Source of the DNA: an uncultured Parafilimonas sp.
GTDB taxonomy: Bacteria > Bacteroidota > Bacteroidia > Chitinophagales > Chitinophagaceae
Direction: 5' to 3'
Assembly (NCBI GenBank): GCA_937892395.1
Contig: CALAGJ010000161.1
Coordinates: 1-15,959, forward strand
Length of the DNA: 15,959 nucleotides
Part shown: positions 6,831 to 14,439 of the stretch, piece by piece
Position numbering within the stretch: the stretch's first letter is position 1
Layout of the letters: every line of letters begins with the position of its first letter
The notes under the pieces: model-generated
The model's input: only the letters and a program-made list of their open reading frames with translations
The model's database searches: none
What the model was told of the DNA's origin: nothing
Made by a program: the position numbers and the translations under genes

Positions 6831-7733
6831 ATGTCCACTTTAACTAAAATTTTAAGAGGAACTGGCGTTGCCATAGTTACACCCTTTAATCATAAACATG
6901 AAGTTGATTTTTCTGCGCTTGAAAAATTAATTGAATATTTAATTCAAGGTGGAGTTGAATATATTGTTGCTTTAGGCACCACCGGCGAAACACCCGTTTT
7001 GAGTAAGGAGGAAAAAAAAGAGATTCTGCTTTTTGTTTATGAAAAAGTTAATAAAAGAGTACCAGTTGTAGTCGGTATAGGAGGTAATCATACGGCCGAG
7101 GTTATTGATGATTTAAACAATCTTCCTTTGCAACATGCAACAGCAATTTTGAGTACTGCACCCTATTACAATAAGCCATCACAGGAAGGTTTATATCAAC
7201 ATTATAAGACCATAGCAGAAAGTGCTCCCTTACCTATACTTTTATACAATGTACCTGGCAGAACCGGCAGAAATATGGAAGCATCCACCACCATTAGACT
7301 TGCAACCGAGGTGGCAAACATTGCTGGCATAAAGGAGGCCAGTGGTGATATGGTACAGTGCATGGAATTACTCAGGCAATGTCCAGATGATTTTATGATT
7401 GTAAGTGGAGATGACAATTTAGCACTTCCTCAAATAGCTTGTGGCATGACAGGGGTAATTAGTGTGGCCGCAAACGCTTTCCCCGCTTCATTTTCCAATA
7501 TGATAAGGTTATGTTTATCGAGAAATTTTTCTGCTGCAAAACAAATTAATGATACCCTGATTCCTGCTTATCATCTCATGTTTGCTGAAAATAATCCGGC
7601 AGGAGTAAAAGCATTTATGAGCGAAATAAAAATCATTGAAAATGAAGTGAGATTGCCCATAGTACAGTTGAGTAAAAATTATTATGATCAGGTAAAAAAT
7701 TTAATATTTGATCTACCAAACGATTTCAGGTAG
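6831..7733 (+). CDS. dapA: 4-hydroxy-tetrahydrodipicolinate synthase
   Basis: Condenses pyruvate with aspartate semialdehyde, the first committed step to diaminopimelate and lysine. It is a cytoplasmic class I aldolase. The 300-residue TIM barrel is complete. Thr50-Thr51 in LGTTGETP, the tyrosine of LLYNVPGRTG (Tyr139), Arg144 in the same motif, and Lys168 in AGIKEASGD, which forms the Schiff base with pyruvate, are all in place. PYYNKPSQEG (111-120) and VSGDDN are also typical. It lies 15 bases after accA on the same strand with no promoter or terminator between, so the two are probably co-transcribed. Only a weak 6-bp stem follows. Confidence 0.97.
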   Translation: MSTLTKILRGTGVAIVTPFNHKHEVDFSALEKLIEYLIQGGVEYIVALGTTGETPVLSKEEKKEILLFVYEKVNKRVPVVVGIGGNHTAEVIDDLNNLPLQHATAILSTAPYYNKPSQEGLYQHYKTIAESAPLPILLYNVPGRTGRNMEASTTIRLATEVANIAGIKEASGDMVQCMELLRQCPDDFMIVSGDDNLALPQIACGMTGVISVAANAFPASFSNMIRLCLSRNFSAAKQINDTLIPAYHLMFAENNPAGVKAFMSEIKIIENEVRLPIVQLSKNYYDQVKNLIFDLPNDFR

Positions 7734-7734
7734 C

Positions 7735-7756
7735 CACTACCATTTTGAGTAGTGTT
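7735..7756 (+). terminator. Weak hairpin after dapA
   Basis: cactac (7735-7740) pairs with gtagtg (7749-7754) over an eight-base loop, directly after the dapA stop codon. Only two T follow before A-rich sequence, so it is a poor intrinsic terminator and may be an mRNA 3'-end stabiliser. Confidence 0.3.
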
Positions 7757-7820
7757 AAGATAAAAAAAATTCTTCTATCATTGTAGCCATAAAATTACTA
7801 CAAATATTCCCTATTTTCAT

Positions 7821-7856
7821 TTTGGTGATAATGCTGAACACATAGCTTTGCGCAAA
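7821..7856 (+). promoter_or_regulatory. Promoter of the transketolase N-subunit gene
   Basis: This is the best promoter in the window. A -33 box TTTG (7821-7824), an 18-base spacer and an exact -7 box TAGCTTTG (7843-7850) lie 18 bases before the ATG at 7868. The -7 box runs into CGCAAA, giving the palindrome tttgcgcaaa (7847-7856), which also occurs at the carB promoter. Confidence 0.72.
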
Positions 7857-7867
7857 TTTTTTATAAA

Positions 7868-8710
7868 ATGGAAGTTGCTCAATTAGAAAAAATTGCTTCT
7901 CAGGTTAGAAGGGATATTGTAAGAATGGTGCATGCCGTGCAAAGTGGCCATCCGGGCGGTTCTTTAGGATGTACAGATTATTTAACGGCATTGTATTTCC
8001 ATATCATGCATCACAACCCATCTGCTTTTACTATGGATGGTAAAAATGAAGACGTATTTTTTCTAAGTAATGGACATATATCACCTGTGTTTTATGCTGT
8101 GCTGGCACGTAGTGGTTATTTTGAAGTAAATGAACTGGCTACTTTTCGAAAGCTCAACTCACGCTTACAAGGACACCCCACCACTCATGAACACTTACCT
8201 GGAGTACGCATAGCCAGCGGATCTCTTGGTCAGGGAATGAGTGTAGCCATTGGCGCAGCCCTCACAAAAAAATTAAATAACGACGATCGTATAGTTTATT
8301 CTCTACATGGTGATGGAGAGCTACAGGAAGGACAAATATGGGAGGCAGTACTGAGTGCAGCACACCATAAAGTGGACAACTATATAGCCACTGTAGATTG
8401 GAATGGACAGCAAATTGATGGGCCTACAGACAAGGTTATGCACCTTGGAAATTTGGAAGAAAAGTTTATGGTATTTGGTTGGCTCACCCTACAATGTGAT
8501 GGTAATAATATGGCAGAAATAGTAGCTACCCTAGAAAAAGCCAAATCAATGACTGGCCAGGGAAAACCCATCATGATATTAATGAAAACTGCTATGGGAA
8601 AAGGTATTGACTTTATGGAAGGCAGCCACGAATGGCATGGCATAGCGCCAAACGATGCACAATTAGCCAGTGCATTGGAGCAAGTGGCGGAAACCTTGGG
8701 AGATTATTAG
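7868..8710 (+). CDS. Transketolase, N-terminal (TPP-binding) subunit
   Basis: A 280-residue protein matching the first half of transketolase, which moves two-carbon ketol units between sugar phosphates in the pentose phosphate pathway. The TPP pyrophosphate-binding region is complete: SGHPGGSLG with His28, GHISPVFYA with His70, QGHP with His103, GSLGQG (118-123), and the Mg-TPP motif from GDGELQEG (148-155) to DWNGQQIDG (177-185). The pyrimidine-binding half that completes the active site is a separate protein of about 310-320 residues in many Bacteroidota, archaea and firmicutes, normally encoded next to this one. Here the next gene is an unrelated small membrane protein, so the partner must lie elsewhere. 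Family identity is secure. Confidence 0.94.
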   Translation: MEVAQLEKIASQVRRDIVRMVHAVQSGHPGGSLGCTDYLTALYFHIMHHNPSAFTMDGKNEDVFFLSNGHISPVFYAVLARSGYFEVNELATFRKLNSRLQGHPTTHEHLPGVRIASGSLGQGMSVAIGAALTKKLNNDDRIVYSLHGDGELQEGQIWEAVLSAAHHKVDNYIATVDWNGQQIDGPTDKVMHLGNLEEKFMVFGWLTLQCDGNNMAEIVATLEKAKSMTGQGKPIMILMKTAMGKGIDFMEGSHEWHGIAPNDAQLASALEQVAETLGDY

Positions 8711-8756
8711 CATCTTTAACCATTCATATCAACTTTATCATTTTTTAAATAAAAAT

Positions 8757-8782
8757 AAGCCCTGTGATGTAGCAGGGCTTTA
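8757..8782 (+). terminator. Terminator-like hairpin after the transketolase gene
   Basis: The 8-bp stem aagccctg (8757-8764) with cagggctt (8773-8780) has an eight-base loop. Only TTTAT follows, so the T-run is short. The hairpin ends two bases before the -7 box of the next gene and occupies its spacer and -33 region. Confidence 0.6.
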
Positions 8783-8790
8783 TACATTTG
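8783..8790 (+). promoter_or_regulatory. Promoter (-7 box) of the DUF4834-like gene
   Basis: TACATTTG is an exact -7 box, but the ATG follows only four bases after it. The expected transcription start falls on or next to the ATG, so the mRNA would be leaderless or nearly so. No TTTG -33 box is present; that region is taken by the upstream terminator hairpin. Confidence 0.5.
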
Positions 8791-8794
8791 CAGC

Positions 8795-9001
8795 ATGAAA
8801 GTAATATTATATGGCCTATTGATTTATTTTCTGTATAAACTTATTTTTGATTTTATTATTCCTGTTTCTAAAACCACGAAAGAGGTAAGGCAGAAAATTA
8901 AAAATATGCAGGAGCAAAATCAACAGCCCCCATCTACCACTCCTACACAAAAGACTACCGATCCCGGTGGCGATTATATTGAGTTTGAAGAAGTGAAATA
9001 A
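8795..9001 (+). CDS. Small membrane protein, DUF4834-like
   Basis: A 68-residue protein with one N-terminal hydrophobic segment (about residues 4-24, LYGLLIYFLYKLIFDFIIPV), then a basic, charged helix (TTKEVRQKIKNMQEQNQ, about 27-43), a Pro/Thr-rich linker and an acidic tail (GGDYIEFEEVK). This layout, with a membrane anchor rich in Leu, Ile and Phe and a cytoplasmic tail ending in DYIEFEE, resembles the small DUF4834 family of Bacteroidota, whose function is unknown. The ORF is short but supported by an exact -7 box just upstream and by a composition unlike chance. The family call is from memory of the layout. Confidence 0.68.
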   Translation: MKVILYGLLIYFLYKLIFDFIIPVSKTTKEVRQKIKNMQEQNQQPPSTTPTQKTTDPGGDYIEFEEVK

Positions 9002-9095
9002 AATTCCTTTTTCATATAGTTCAAATAAATAATCTTCTTACCATTGTCTTTTATACATCGGAAGTCCTATTTTGTATTCAAGCTTTTTGTAATTT

Positions 9096-11156
9096 ATGGT
9101 GAGAAATTTTAAGTGTATCATCTGTGTTTTTTCTTTGTTAGTAGTTCACTCAAAGGTGCAAGCACAAATTGACCCATCCACTATTGATATTGTAAGAGAT
9201 TCATTTGGCGTGCCACATATATATGCACCTACGGATGCAGCCGTGTCTTATGGACTTGCTTATGCCCACTGCGAAGATGATTTCAATAGTATTCAAGAGG
9301 TGTTTTTGCCTGCAAAAAATTTGATGGGTAGGGTAAAAGGGAAGGAAGGTGCTGCCGGCGATTATGCTTTTGCGCTCTTTCGTTGTATGGAAATTACAGA
9401 AGAAAAATGGCATACACTTACTCCACAATTTCTAAAAGTAGCAGAAGGATATGTACAGGGTGTAAATGATTATGCGGCAAGGCATCCAAAAGAAGTGCTG
9501 CACAAAGACCTATTTCCTGCCACAGTAAAGGAGTATATAGCATCCTCCGTATTGGCGCTTACTGTTTTTAATGGCGCAGCCGAATCTTTGATAAAAATTT
9601 TTAATAACAATGTAACGCCGGTGCCGGGTTTTACTGAAGATAAAGGCAGCAATTCCATTGCCATACATGGCAATAAAAGCATATCTGGAGAAGCTATGCT
9701 TGTGGTAAATGCACACCAACCCAATACTGGTTCTCAGGCTTTTTATGAAGCACATATTTGTAGTGAAGAAGGACTGAATGTGTTGGGCGGATTGTTGGCA
9801 GGCGGGCCTGTAATCTTGCATGGCGTAAATGAACATTTGGGTTGGGCGCATACTGTAAATTATTGTGACAGAACAGATATATTTCAACTGCGTATCAATC
9901 CAAACAATGAAGATCAGTATTGGTATAACGGTGCATGGAAAGACTTTGAAATAAAAAAAATAAAACTGCATATTAGAAATGTTCCTATTGCTATTTCAAA
10001 AAAAATATACTGGAGTGTATATGGGGCAACTATGAAAAATAAACAAGGTTGTTTTTCAATCAGACTGGGGGCCAACCAAGTTATTGGCGCTTTGCAGCAA
10101 TGGTATTACATGAATAAAGCAGAAAACTTTTCCTCCTTTTACATGGCATTGCAGATGCAGGAACTCAGCATGTTTAACATTATGTATGCAGATAACAGGG
10201 ACACCATTTTTTATATCAACAATGCTTTAATGCCTCTTCGAAATAAAAATTTTGACTGGACGAAAACATTACCCGGCACTTCTGATAGTACACTTTGGAA
10301 CAGCTTTAGACCTTTGGAGCAGTTGCCTCAATACATCAATCCAGCATCAGGTTTTTTATTTAATACTAATCATTCTTCCTTTTATGCAACTGATGCTTCC
10401 AATAATTTATCCCCCAAGAATTATCCTGTAACAGATGGATGGGAAAGCTGGCACAACAACAGAAGTAAACGGCTCTTAGAACTAATGCCAAAAGGCAAAC
10501 TAAGTTATGACCAATTGAAGCAAATAAAGTTTGATAAAACTTTACCTATTCAGCTTCAATACTTTTTAAAAACAGATACATTATTTACGCTTGACGAATC
10601 AAAATATATTGCGCTTAGCGCAATGATTAAGGCATTAAAAAACTGGGATAGAAATACGGATGCACAAAGCAATGGAGCTGCAATTTTTATGATGCTCAGT
10701 AATTATTTTCTCTCAAAATCTGGCGGTAAGTTTGATGAACGTGTACTTACAGAATCTGCCTGTGTAGAGGGCTTGCAATATGTGCAAGCCTACTTTATGA
10801 AAAACTTTGGCACTACAAATCTTAGTTTGGGAGATGTGCAAAAATTAGTACGTGGCAATAAGGTATTTCCACTTGGTGGCATCAGGGATGTACTTTCTCC
10901 ACAATGGAATGAACCCTATAAAAATGGTATGCTAAAATCTGTAGGTGGGGATGGATATATTATGTTTATTCGCTTTGCAAAAAATGAATTGCCGACAATA
11001 GAAACCGTAAATATCTATGGCGCATCATCTCATGTTGAAAGTAAACATTTTGATGATCAGGCACCACTCTATCTTGCTCAAAAAACTAAGCCCATGTCCT
11101 TGGATAAAAAATGGGTATATGCACATAGTGAACGAGTTTATCATCCCGGAGAATGA
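9096..11156 (+). CDS. Penicillin acylase-family amidohydrolase (periplasmic Ntn hydrolase)
   Basis: A 686-residue secreted enzyme of the penicillin amidase family. These cut amide bonds of acylated substrates such as beta-lactam side chains, acyl-homoserine lactones or lipopeptides; the substrate here cannot be read from sequence. A signal peptide (residues 1 to about 24, ending KVQAQ) directs export. The alpha chain opens with IDIVRDSFGVPHIYAPTDAAVSYGLAYAHCEDDF (30-63), the family's typical start. The self-processing site is at DKGSNS, making Ser185 the likely N-terminal nucleophile of the beta chain, followed by VVNAHQP and GVNEHLGWAHTVNYCDRTD (243-261). FLFNTNHSS supplies a likely oxyanion Asn. 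The C-terminus has YGASSHVESKHFDDQAPLY, also typical. Its start is an ATG after an AT-rich region with a -7-like TATTTTG (9068-9074). It converges on aroC, 59 bases away. Confidence 0.93.
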   Translation: MVRNFKCIICVFSLLVVHSKVQAQIDPSTIDIVRDSFGVPHIYAPTDAAVSYGLAYAHCEDDFNSIQEVFLPAKNLMGRVKGKEGAAGDYAFALFRCMEITEEKWHTLTPQFLKVAEGYVQGVNDYAARHPKEVLHKDLFPATVKEYIASSVLALTVFNGAAESLIKIFNNNVTPVPGFTEDKGSNSIAIHGNKSISGEAMLVVNAHQPNTGSQAFYEAHICSEEGLNVLGGLLAGGPVILHGVNEHLGWAHTVNYCDRTDIFQLRINPNNEDQYWYNGAWKDFEIKKIKLHIRNVPIAISKKIYWSVYGATMKNKQGCFSIRLGANQVIGALQQWYYMNKAENFSSFYMALQMQELSMFNIMYADNRDTIFYINNALMPLRNKNFDWTKTLPGTSDSTLWNSFRPLEQLPQYINPASGFLFNTNHSSFYATDASNNLSPKNYPVTDGWESWHNNRSKRLLELMPKGKLSYDQLKQIKFDKTLPIQLQYFLKTDTLFTLDESKYIALSAMIKALKNWDRNTDAQSNGAAIFMMLSNYFLSKSGGKFDERVLTESACVEGLQYVQAYFMKNFGTTNLSLGDVQKLVRGNKVFPLGGIRDVLSPQWNEPYKNGMLKSVGGDGYIMFIRFAKNELPTIETVNIYGASSHVESKHFDDQAPLYLAQKTKPMSLDKKWVYAHSERVYHPGE

Positions 11157-11215
11157 TTTTGTTTTACTTGTGCGGTATCAGTGGATTACAATAAGTATTT
11201 GAAGATTTTTTTTGT

Positions 11216-12187
11216 TTATTGCTGTCTTAGAAGGTCTGCCAATACTATAGCTGTTACTGATTCCAATACTACAGGCACACGGAGGGCTATGCACAAATCA
11301 TGTCGTCCCTTAATACTAAATAATTCAACCTGTCCTGTTTCAATATTCATACTACTTTGCTCTTTGGGTGTGCTGCTTGTGGGCTTTATTGCAACTTTAA
11401 AAAGGATATCATTACCATTTGTAATGCCTCCTGTAATGCCTCCTGCATGATTTGTAGCAGTATTTCCATCTGCATCAATAATGGCATCATTGTGTGCTGA
11501 CCCAAACATTTTTGCGGCAGCAAAACCTGCCCCAAATTCTATTCCCTTTACCGCAGGAATACTAAAAACTGCCTGCGCAAGCAGTGACTCTACACTACCA
11601 AAAAATGGCTCTCCTAATCCAAGTGGTACATTGGCCACTTTGCAGGATACGATTCCACCAATGCTATCCTTTGCATCTATTGCTTTTTGTAACCCAATTG
11701 TTATATCTGTGTCGCCGCCTATTTCTTCAATCACAGATTCAACATGCATAGGTGCAATTAATTTTTTTGCTACAACACCTGCGGCCACGAGACATACCGT
11801 AAGCCTGCCGCTAAAATGTCCACCGCCGCGATAATCTTCAAACCCTTTAAATTTTTTATGTGCAACAAAATCGGCATGGCCAGGTCTTGGTATTGCCCGT
11901 AGTTTATCATAATCGGAACTACGAATATTATTATTTTCAAAGATAATGGTGAGTGGTGCACCAGTTGTAAAACCATTGAATACGCCGGATTGAAAAATGG
12001 GCATATCCGTTTCCTGGCGAGGGGTTGTGCCCTTCTGCATACCACCTTTTCGGCGATTAATATCTGATACGAAATCATCTGCATGGAGTGCAATGCCGGG
12101 TGGCACTCCATCTATTAAAATGCCTACAGCAGGGCCATGTGATTCCCCAAAAATATGTACCCTAAAATTCGTTCCTAATGTATTCAT
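11216..12187 (-). CDS. aroC: Chorismate synthase, short form
   Basis: Converts 5-enolpyruvyl-shikimate 3-phosphate to chorismate with reduced FMN, the last step of the shikimate pathway, in the cytoplasm. I place the start at the ATG giving MNTLGTNFRVHIFGESHG; an upstream in-frame start would add 14 unlike residues and would lie across the -7 box. The result is 323 residues, shorter than the usual 350-365. GESHG (14-18), RPGHAD (101-106), GGGHFSGR (121-128), HAGGITGGITNG and the C-terminal GRHD (294-297) are present, so both ends are complete and the missing length is internal. The motif GGHFSGR in place of the usual GGRSSAR marks a divergent subtype that I associate with some clostridia. A 12-bp tandem repeat (taatgcctcctg twice) near 11420-11444 simply encodes GGITGGIT. 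Confidence 0.94.
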   Translation of the reverse strand: MNTLGTNFRVHIFGESHGPAVGILIDGVPPGIALHADDFVSDINRRKGGMQKGTTPRQETDMPIFQSGVFNGFTTGAPLTIIFENNNIRSSDYDKLRAIPRPGHADFVAHKKFKGFEDYRGGGHFSGRLTVCLVAAGVVAKKLIAPMHVESVIEEIGGDTDITIGLQKAIDAKDSIGGIVSCKVANVPLGLGEPFFGSVESLLAQAVFSIPAVKGIEFGAGFAAAKMFGSAHNDAIIDADGNTATNHAGGITGGITNGNDILFKVAIKPTSSTPKEQSSMNIETGQVELFSIKGRHDLCIALRVPVVLESVTAIVLADLLRQQ

Positions 12188-12226
12188 GTAAAAAATATTA
12201 ACCCTTTGTATGCTGAAGATACTGCA

Positions 12227-12234
12227 CAAATGTA
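12227..12234 (-). promoter_or_regulatory. aroC promoter (-7 box)
   Basis: On the minus strand TACATTTG (12234 to 12227) matches the -7 consensus exactly, 39 bases before the aroC ATG. No clear TTTG -33 box is seen. Confidence 0.45.
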
Positions 12235-12334
12235 TAGGTACAATTGATGCGTTTTGGATTTCTTAACTTTCCTACAGCCAATATGCTGCAATCAGTCTAT
12301 TGTATGCAATGATGATAATTCCCTTTCCTATATT

Positions 12335-12342
12335 TATTATTG
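12335..12342 (+). promoter_or_regulatory. Possible promoter of the serine hydrolase operon
   Basis: TATTATTG matches TAnnTTTG at seven of eight positions, nine bases before the ATG at 12352, so the leader would be only a few bases. No -33 box is clear. Confidence 0.3.
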
Positions 12343-12351
12343 CAAAAAACT

Positions 12352-13731
12352 ATGATGACTAAAAAAATATTGCGATTTATTTTATTGCTATTAGCAGGAG
12401 CACTGGCTTATGGTATCTATTATTGCTGGACATCATTTCCCATTCTCACAGGTTATAGTGCAAAGCTGATGTGTAGTGGTTTATTTGTATCTGAGCGTAC
12501 TGAAGAAGATATACTGGCAAAGGATTTATCTGAAAAATTGATGCGGCTTGCCACTTGCAAGGTAGATTATAAAGATTCAAGTGTGACTGCTTCTGTATGG
12601 GGCATGGCAAAGCAAAAAGCAATCTTTAGAAAAGGACTGGGGGCTACACTTGTAAGTGAATATAGTGAAGCAGACATCAGACATCAAGCATTCCCAAAAC
12701 CTACACCACCATCAATCAATACAGATACTATTGACTGGCCTTTGGGCAATCATGTAGCAGACAGTATAGTGCCAGGAGTAGATTATGATGTAGTTAAAAA
12801 TATTTGCTCCGGTGTAATGAATGAAACATGGGAAAATACTCCATCAAATACTTATGCTTTGATGGTGGTGTATAAGAATCAAATCATAACGGAACAATAT
12901 GCAAATGGCATCAACGTAAATACCAAACTGTTGGGCTGGAGTATGGCTAAAAGTATTACAGCCACACTGATAGGCATAATGACAAAAGCAAATGAATTGA
13001 ATGTGCAATCCCCAGTAGGATTTAAAGAATGGGCCAATGATGATCGAAAAAATATAACCATAGAAAATCTTTTACATCAAAGTAGTGGACTGGATTTTTT
13101 AGAAGACTATGCAAAGTCAAGTAGTGTTACCAATATGTTATTCCGCAAAGCGGATATGGGTGCTTATACTGCTACTCATTTGCTGAAATATAAGCCGGGC
13201 AGCATGTTTAGCTATACCAGTGGAAATACCAATATGCTTTGTAGGCTGATGCGGCAAAAGAAAGGGGAGGATTGGTTTACATTTCCCTACCGGGAATTGT
13301 TTTATAACATTGGCATGTATCACACGCTTTTAGAACCTGATGCTGCTGGCACTTATGTGGGTAGTTCTTATGTATATGCCAGTGCAAGAGACTATGCTCG
13401 TTTTGGATTGTTATACTGTAATAATGGGAATGCAGGAGGCCATCAAATTTTGCCCGAAGGGTGGATATCTGCTGTATCAAAACCTGCTCCATCAGACTTA
13501 CAAAAGCATTATGGTTATCAGTTTTGGTTGAATGGATATACCGATACTACTTGCACAAAAAGCATTTATCCCGAAGCACCTGCAGATTTACTTTGTGCGG
13601 ATGGTTATAAGGGACAACGTATCATCATCATTCCATCTCAACAGCTGGTAGTAGTAAGGCTTGGTGGCAATAGTTGGGATGAACATCAATTTTTACAACA
13701 GCTTTTACCCGCACTCGGCATTAAATCTTAA
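12352..13731 (+). CDS. Membrane-anchored serine hydrolase, beta-lactamase (class C) family
   Basis: A 459-residue protein of the beta-lactamase/transpeptidase-like fold. One N-terminal membrane segment (about residues 6-26) precedes an extracytoplasmic domain. The catalytic motifs are present: Ser197-Met-Ala-Lys200 (SxxK), Tyr288-Thr-Ser290 in FSYTSGNTN, and DGYKGQR (417-423) in place of KTG. HQSSGLDFLEDY lies between the first two, as is usual in this family. Members include esterases, D-amino acid amidases and peptidases; the name does not imply antibiotic resistance, and the substrate is unknown. An in-frame TTG at 12340 is less likely than the ATGATG at 12352. The Ate1-like gene starts three bases after its stop, so the two are surely co-transcribed. 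Confidence 0.9.
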   Translation: MMTKKILRFILLLLAGALAYGIYYCWTSFPILTGYSAKLMCSGLFVSERTEEDILAKDLSEKLMRLATCKVDYKDSSVTASVWGMAKQKAIFRKGLGATLVSEYSEADIRHQAFPKPTPPSINTDTIDWPLGNHVADSIVPGVDYDVVKNICSGVMNETWENTPSNTYALMVVYKNQIITEQYANGINVNTKLLGWSMAKSITATLIGIMTKANELNVQSPVGFKEWANDDRKNITIENLLHQSSGLDFLEDYAKSSSVTNMLFRKADMGAYTATHLLKYKPGSMFSYTSGNTNMLCRLMRQKKGEDWFTFPYRELFYNIGMYHTLLEPDAAGTYVGSSYVYASARDYARFGLLYCNNGNAGGHQILPEGWISAVSKPAPSDLQKHYGYQFWLNGYTDTTCTKSIYPEAPADLLCADGYKGQRIIIIPSQQLVVVRLGGNSWDEHQFLQQLLPALGIKS

Positions 13732-13734
13732 AAC

Positions 13735-14439
13735 ATGTTTTATTCTGTAGATACACCTATTGATTTACATGGCTATGCTTTGGATGAATACCTGATGAAA
13801 GGCTGGTATAGAATGGGCCAAACCATTTTTACCACAGGCTATGTGGAGCATGCTGGAGATTTTTTTCCTGTGCATTGGATTAGGTATGATTTAAAAAAAT
13901 TTCAGCGTACCAAAAAGCAAGAGCAAATTGCTAAAAGAAATAAATTATTTACCACACATACAGCTCCATTGGTACTTAGCGCTGCCTTAGAAAATCTTTA
14001 TACAAAATATAGGAATTATATCCACTTTGATGCTGCCCCTTCTGTAAGGGATAACCTGATGTATATGAGTATGGAGGATGAAGATGTAAATATTTATGAT
14101 AGTTGGTTAATGGAGCTAAGACTGGGCAACCAGTTGATAGCTGCGGGTGTGTTTGATAAAGGGCTGGAAAGTTTTGCAGGTATCAAAACATTTTATGACC
14201 CAGACTATGCAAAATATAGCCCCGGCAAATATTTACTGCTTAGTAAAATTGAATATGCCATAGCACAGGGTGCCGCTTATTTTTATCCCGGCTATATAGC
14301 TGAAGTATATACAAAGTTTCATTATAAAATGGAGGCAGCACCTACAGCATTAGAAATCTATCATCCTCAAAAAAATAGTTGGAAACCCTTCTTAATGCAG
14401 GATTTTATAGATTGGTATGAGGGTAAGGCTGTAGAATGA
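13735..14439 (+). CDS. Ate1/Bpt-like aminoacyl-tRNA--protein transferase
   Basis: A 234-residue protein resembling arginyl/leucyl-tRNA--protein transferases (Ate1/Bpt), which add an amino acid to the N-terminus of proteins in the N-degron pathway. The opening GYALDEYLMKGWYRMGQTIF resembles the family's DRGWRRFG region. VHWIRYDLKKFQRTKKQEQIAKRN (47-69) fits the PVRVPV...F.PSRSQRR..RRN segment. The GNAT-like C-terminal half is clearest: ELRLGNQLIAAGVFDKGLES, IKTFYDPDYAKYSPGKYLLLSKIEYA (150-175), and YPGYIAEVYTKFHYK (184-198) against the family's GYWIEGSPKMAYK. It contains no cysteine at all, so the Cys-rich N-terminal site of canonical Ate1 is absent. It starts three bases after the serine hydrolase. 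True transfer activity is uncertain. Confidence 0.78.
   Translation: MFYSVDTPIDLHGYALDEYLMKGWYRMGQTIFTTGYVEHAGDFFPVHWIRYDLKKFQRTKKQEQIAKRNKLFTTHTAPLVLSAALENLYTKYRNYIHFDAAPSVRDNLMYMSMEDEDVNIYDSWLMELRLGNQLIAAGVFDKGLESFAGIKTFYDPDYAKYSPGKYLLLSKIEYAIAQGAAYFYPGYIAEVYTKFHYKMEAAPTALEIYHPQKNSWKPFLMQDFIDWYEGKAVE

Noticed and set aside
9470..9971. Two minus-strand ORFs (84 and 153 codons) inside the acylase gene
   Set aside because: They overlap each other and the Ser185 region of a clear enzyme, with Cys- and Tyr-rich low-quality translations and no start signal.
11770..12111. 113-codon minus-strand ORF overlapping aroC in another frame
   Set aside because: The aroC frame carries all family motifs; the other frame is a shadow.
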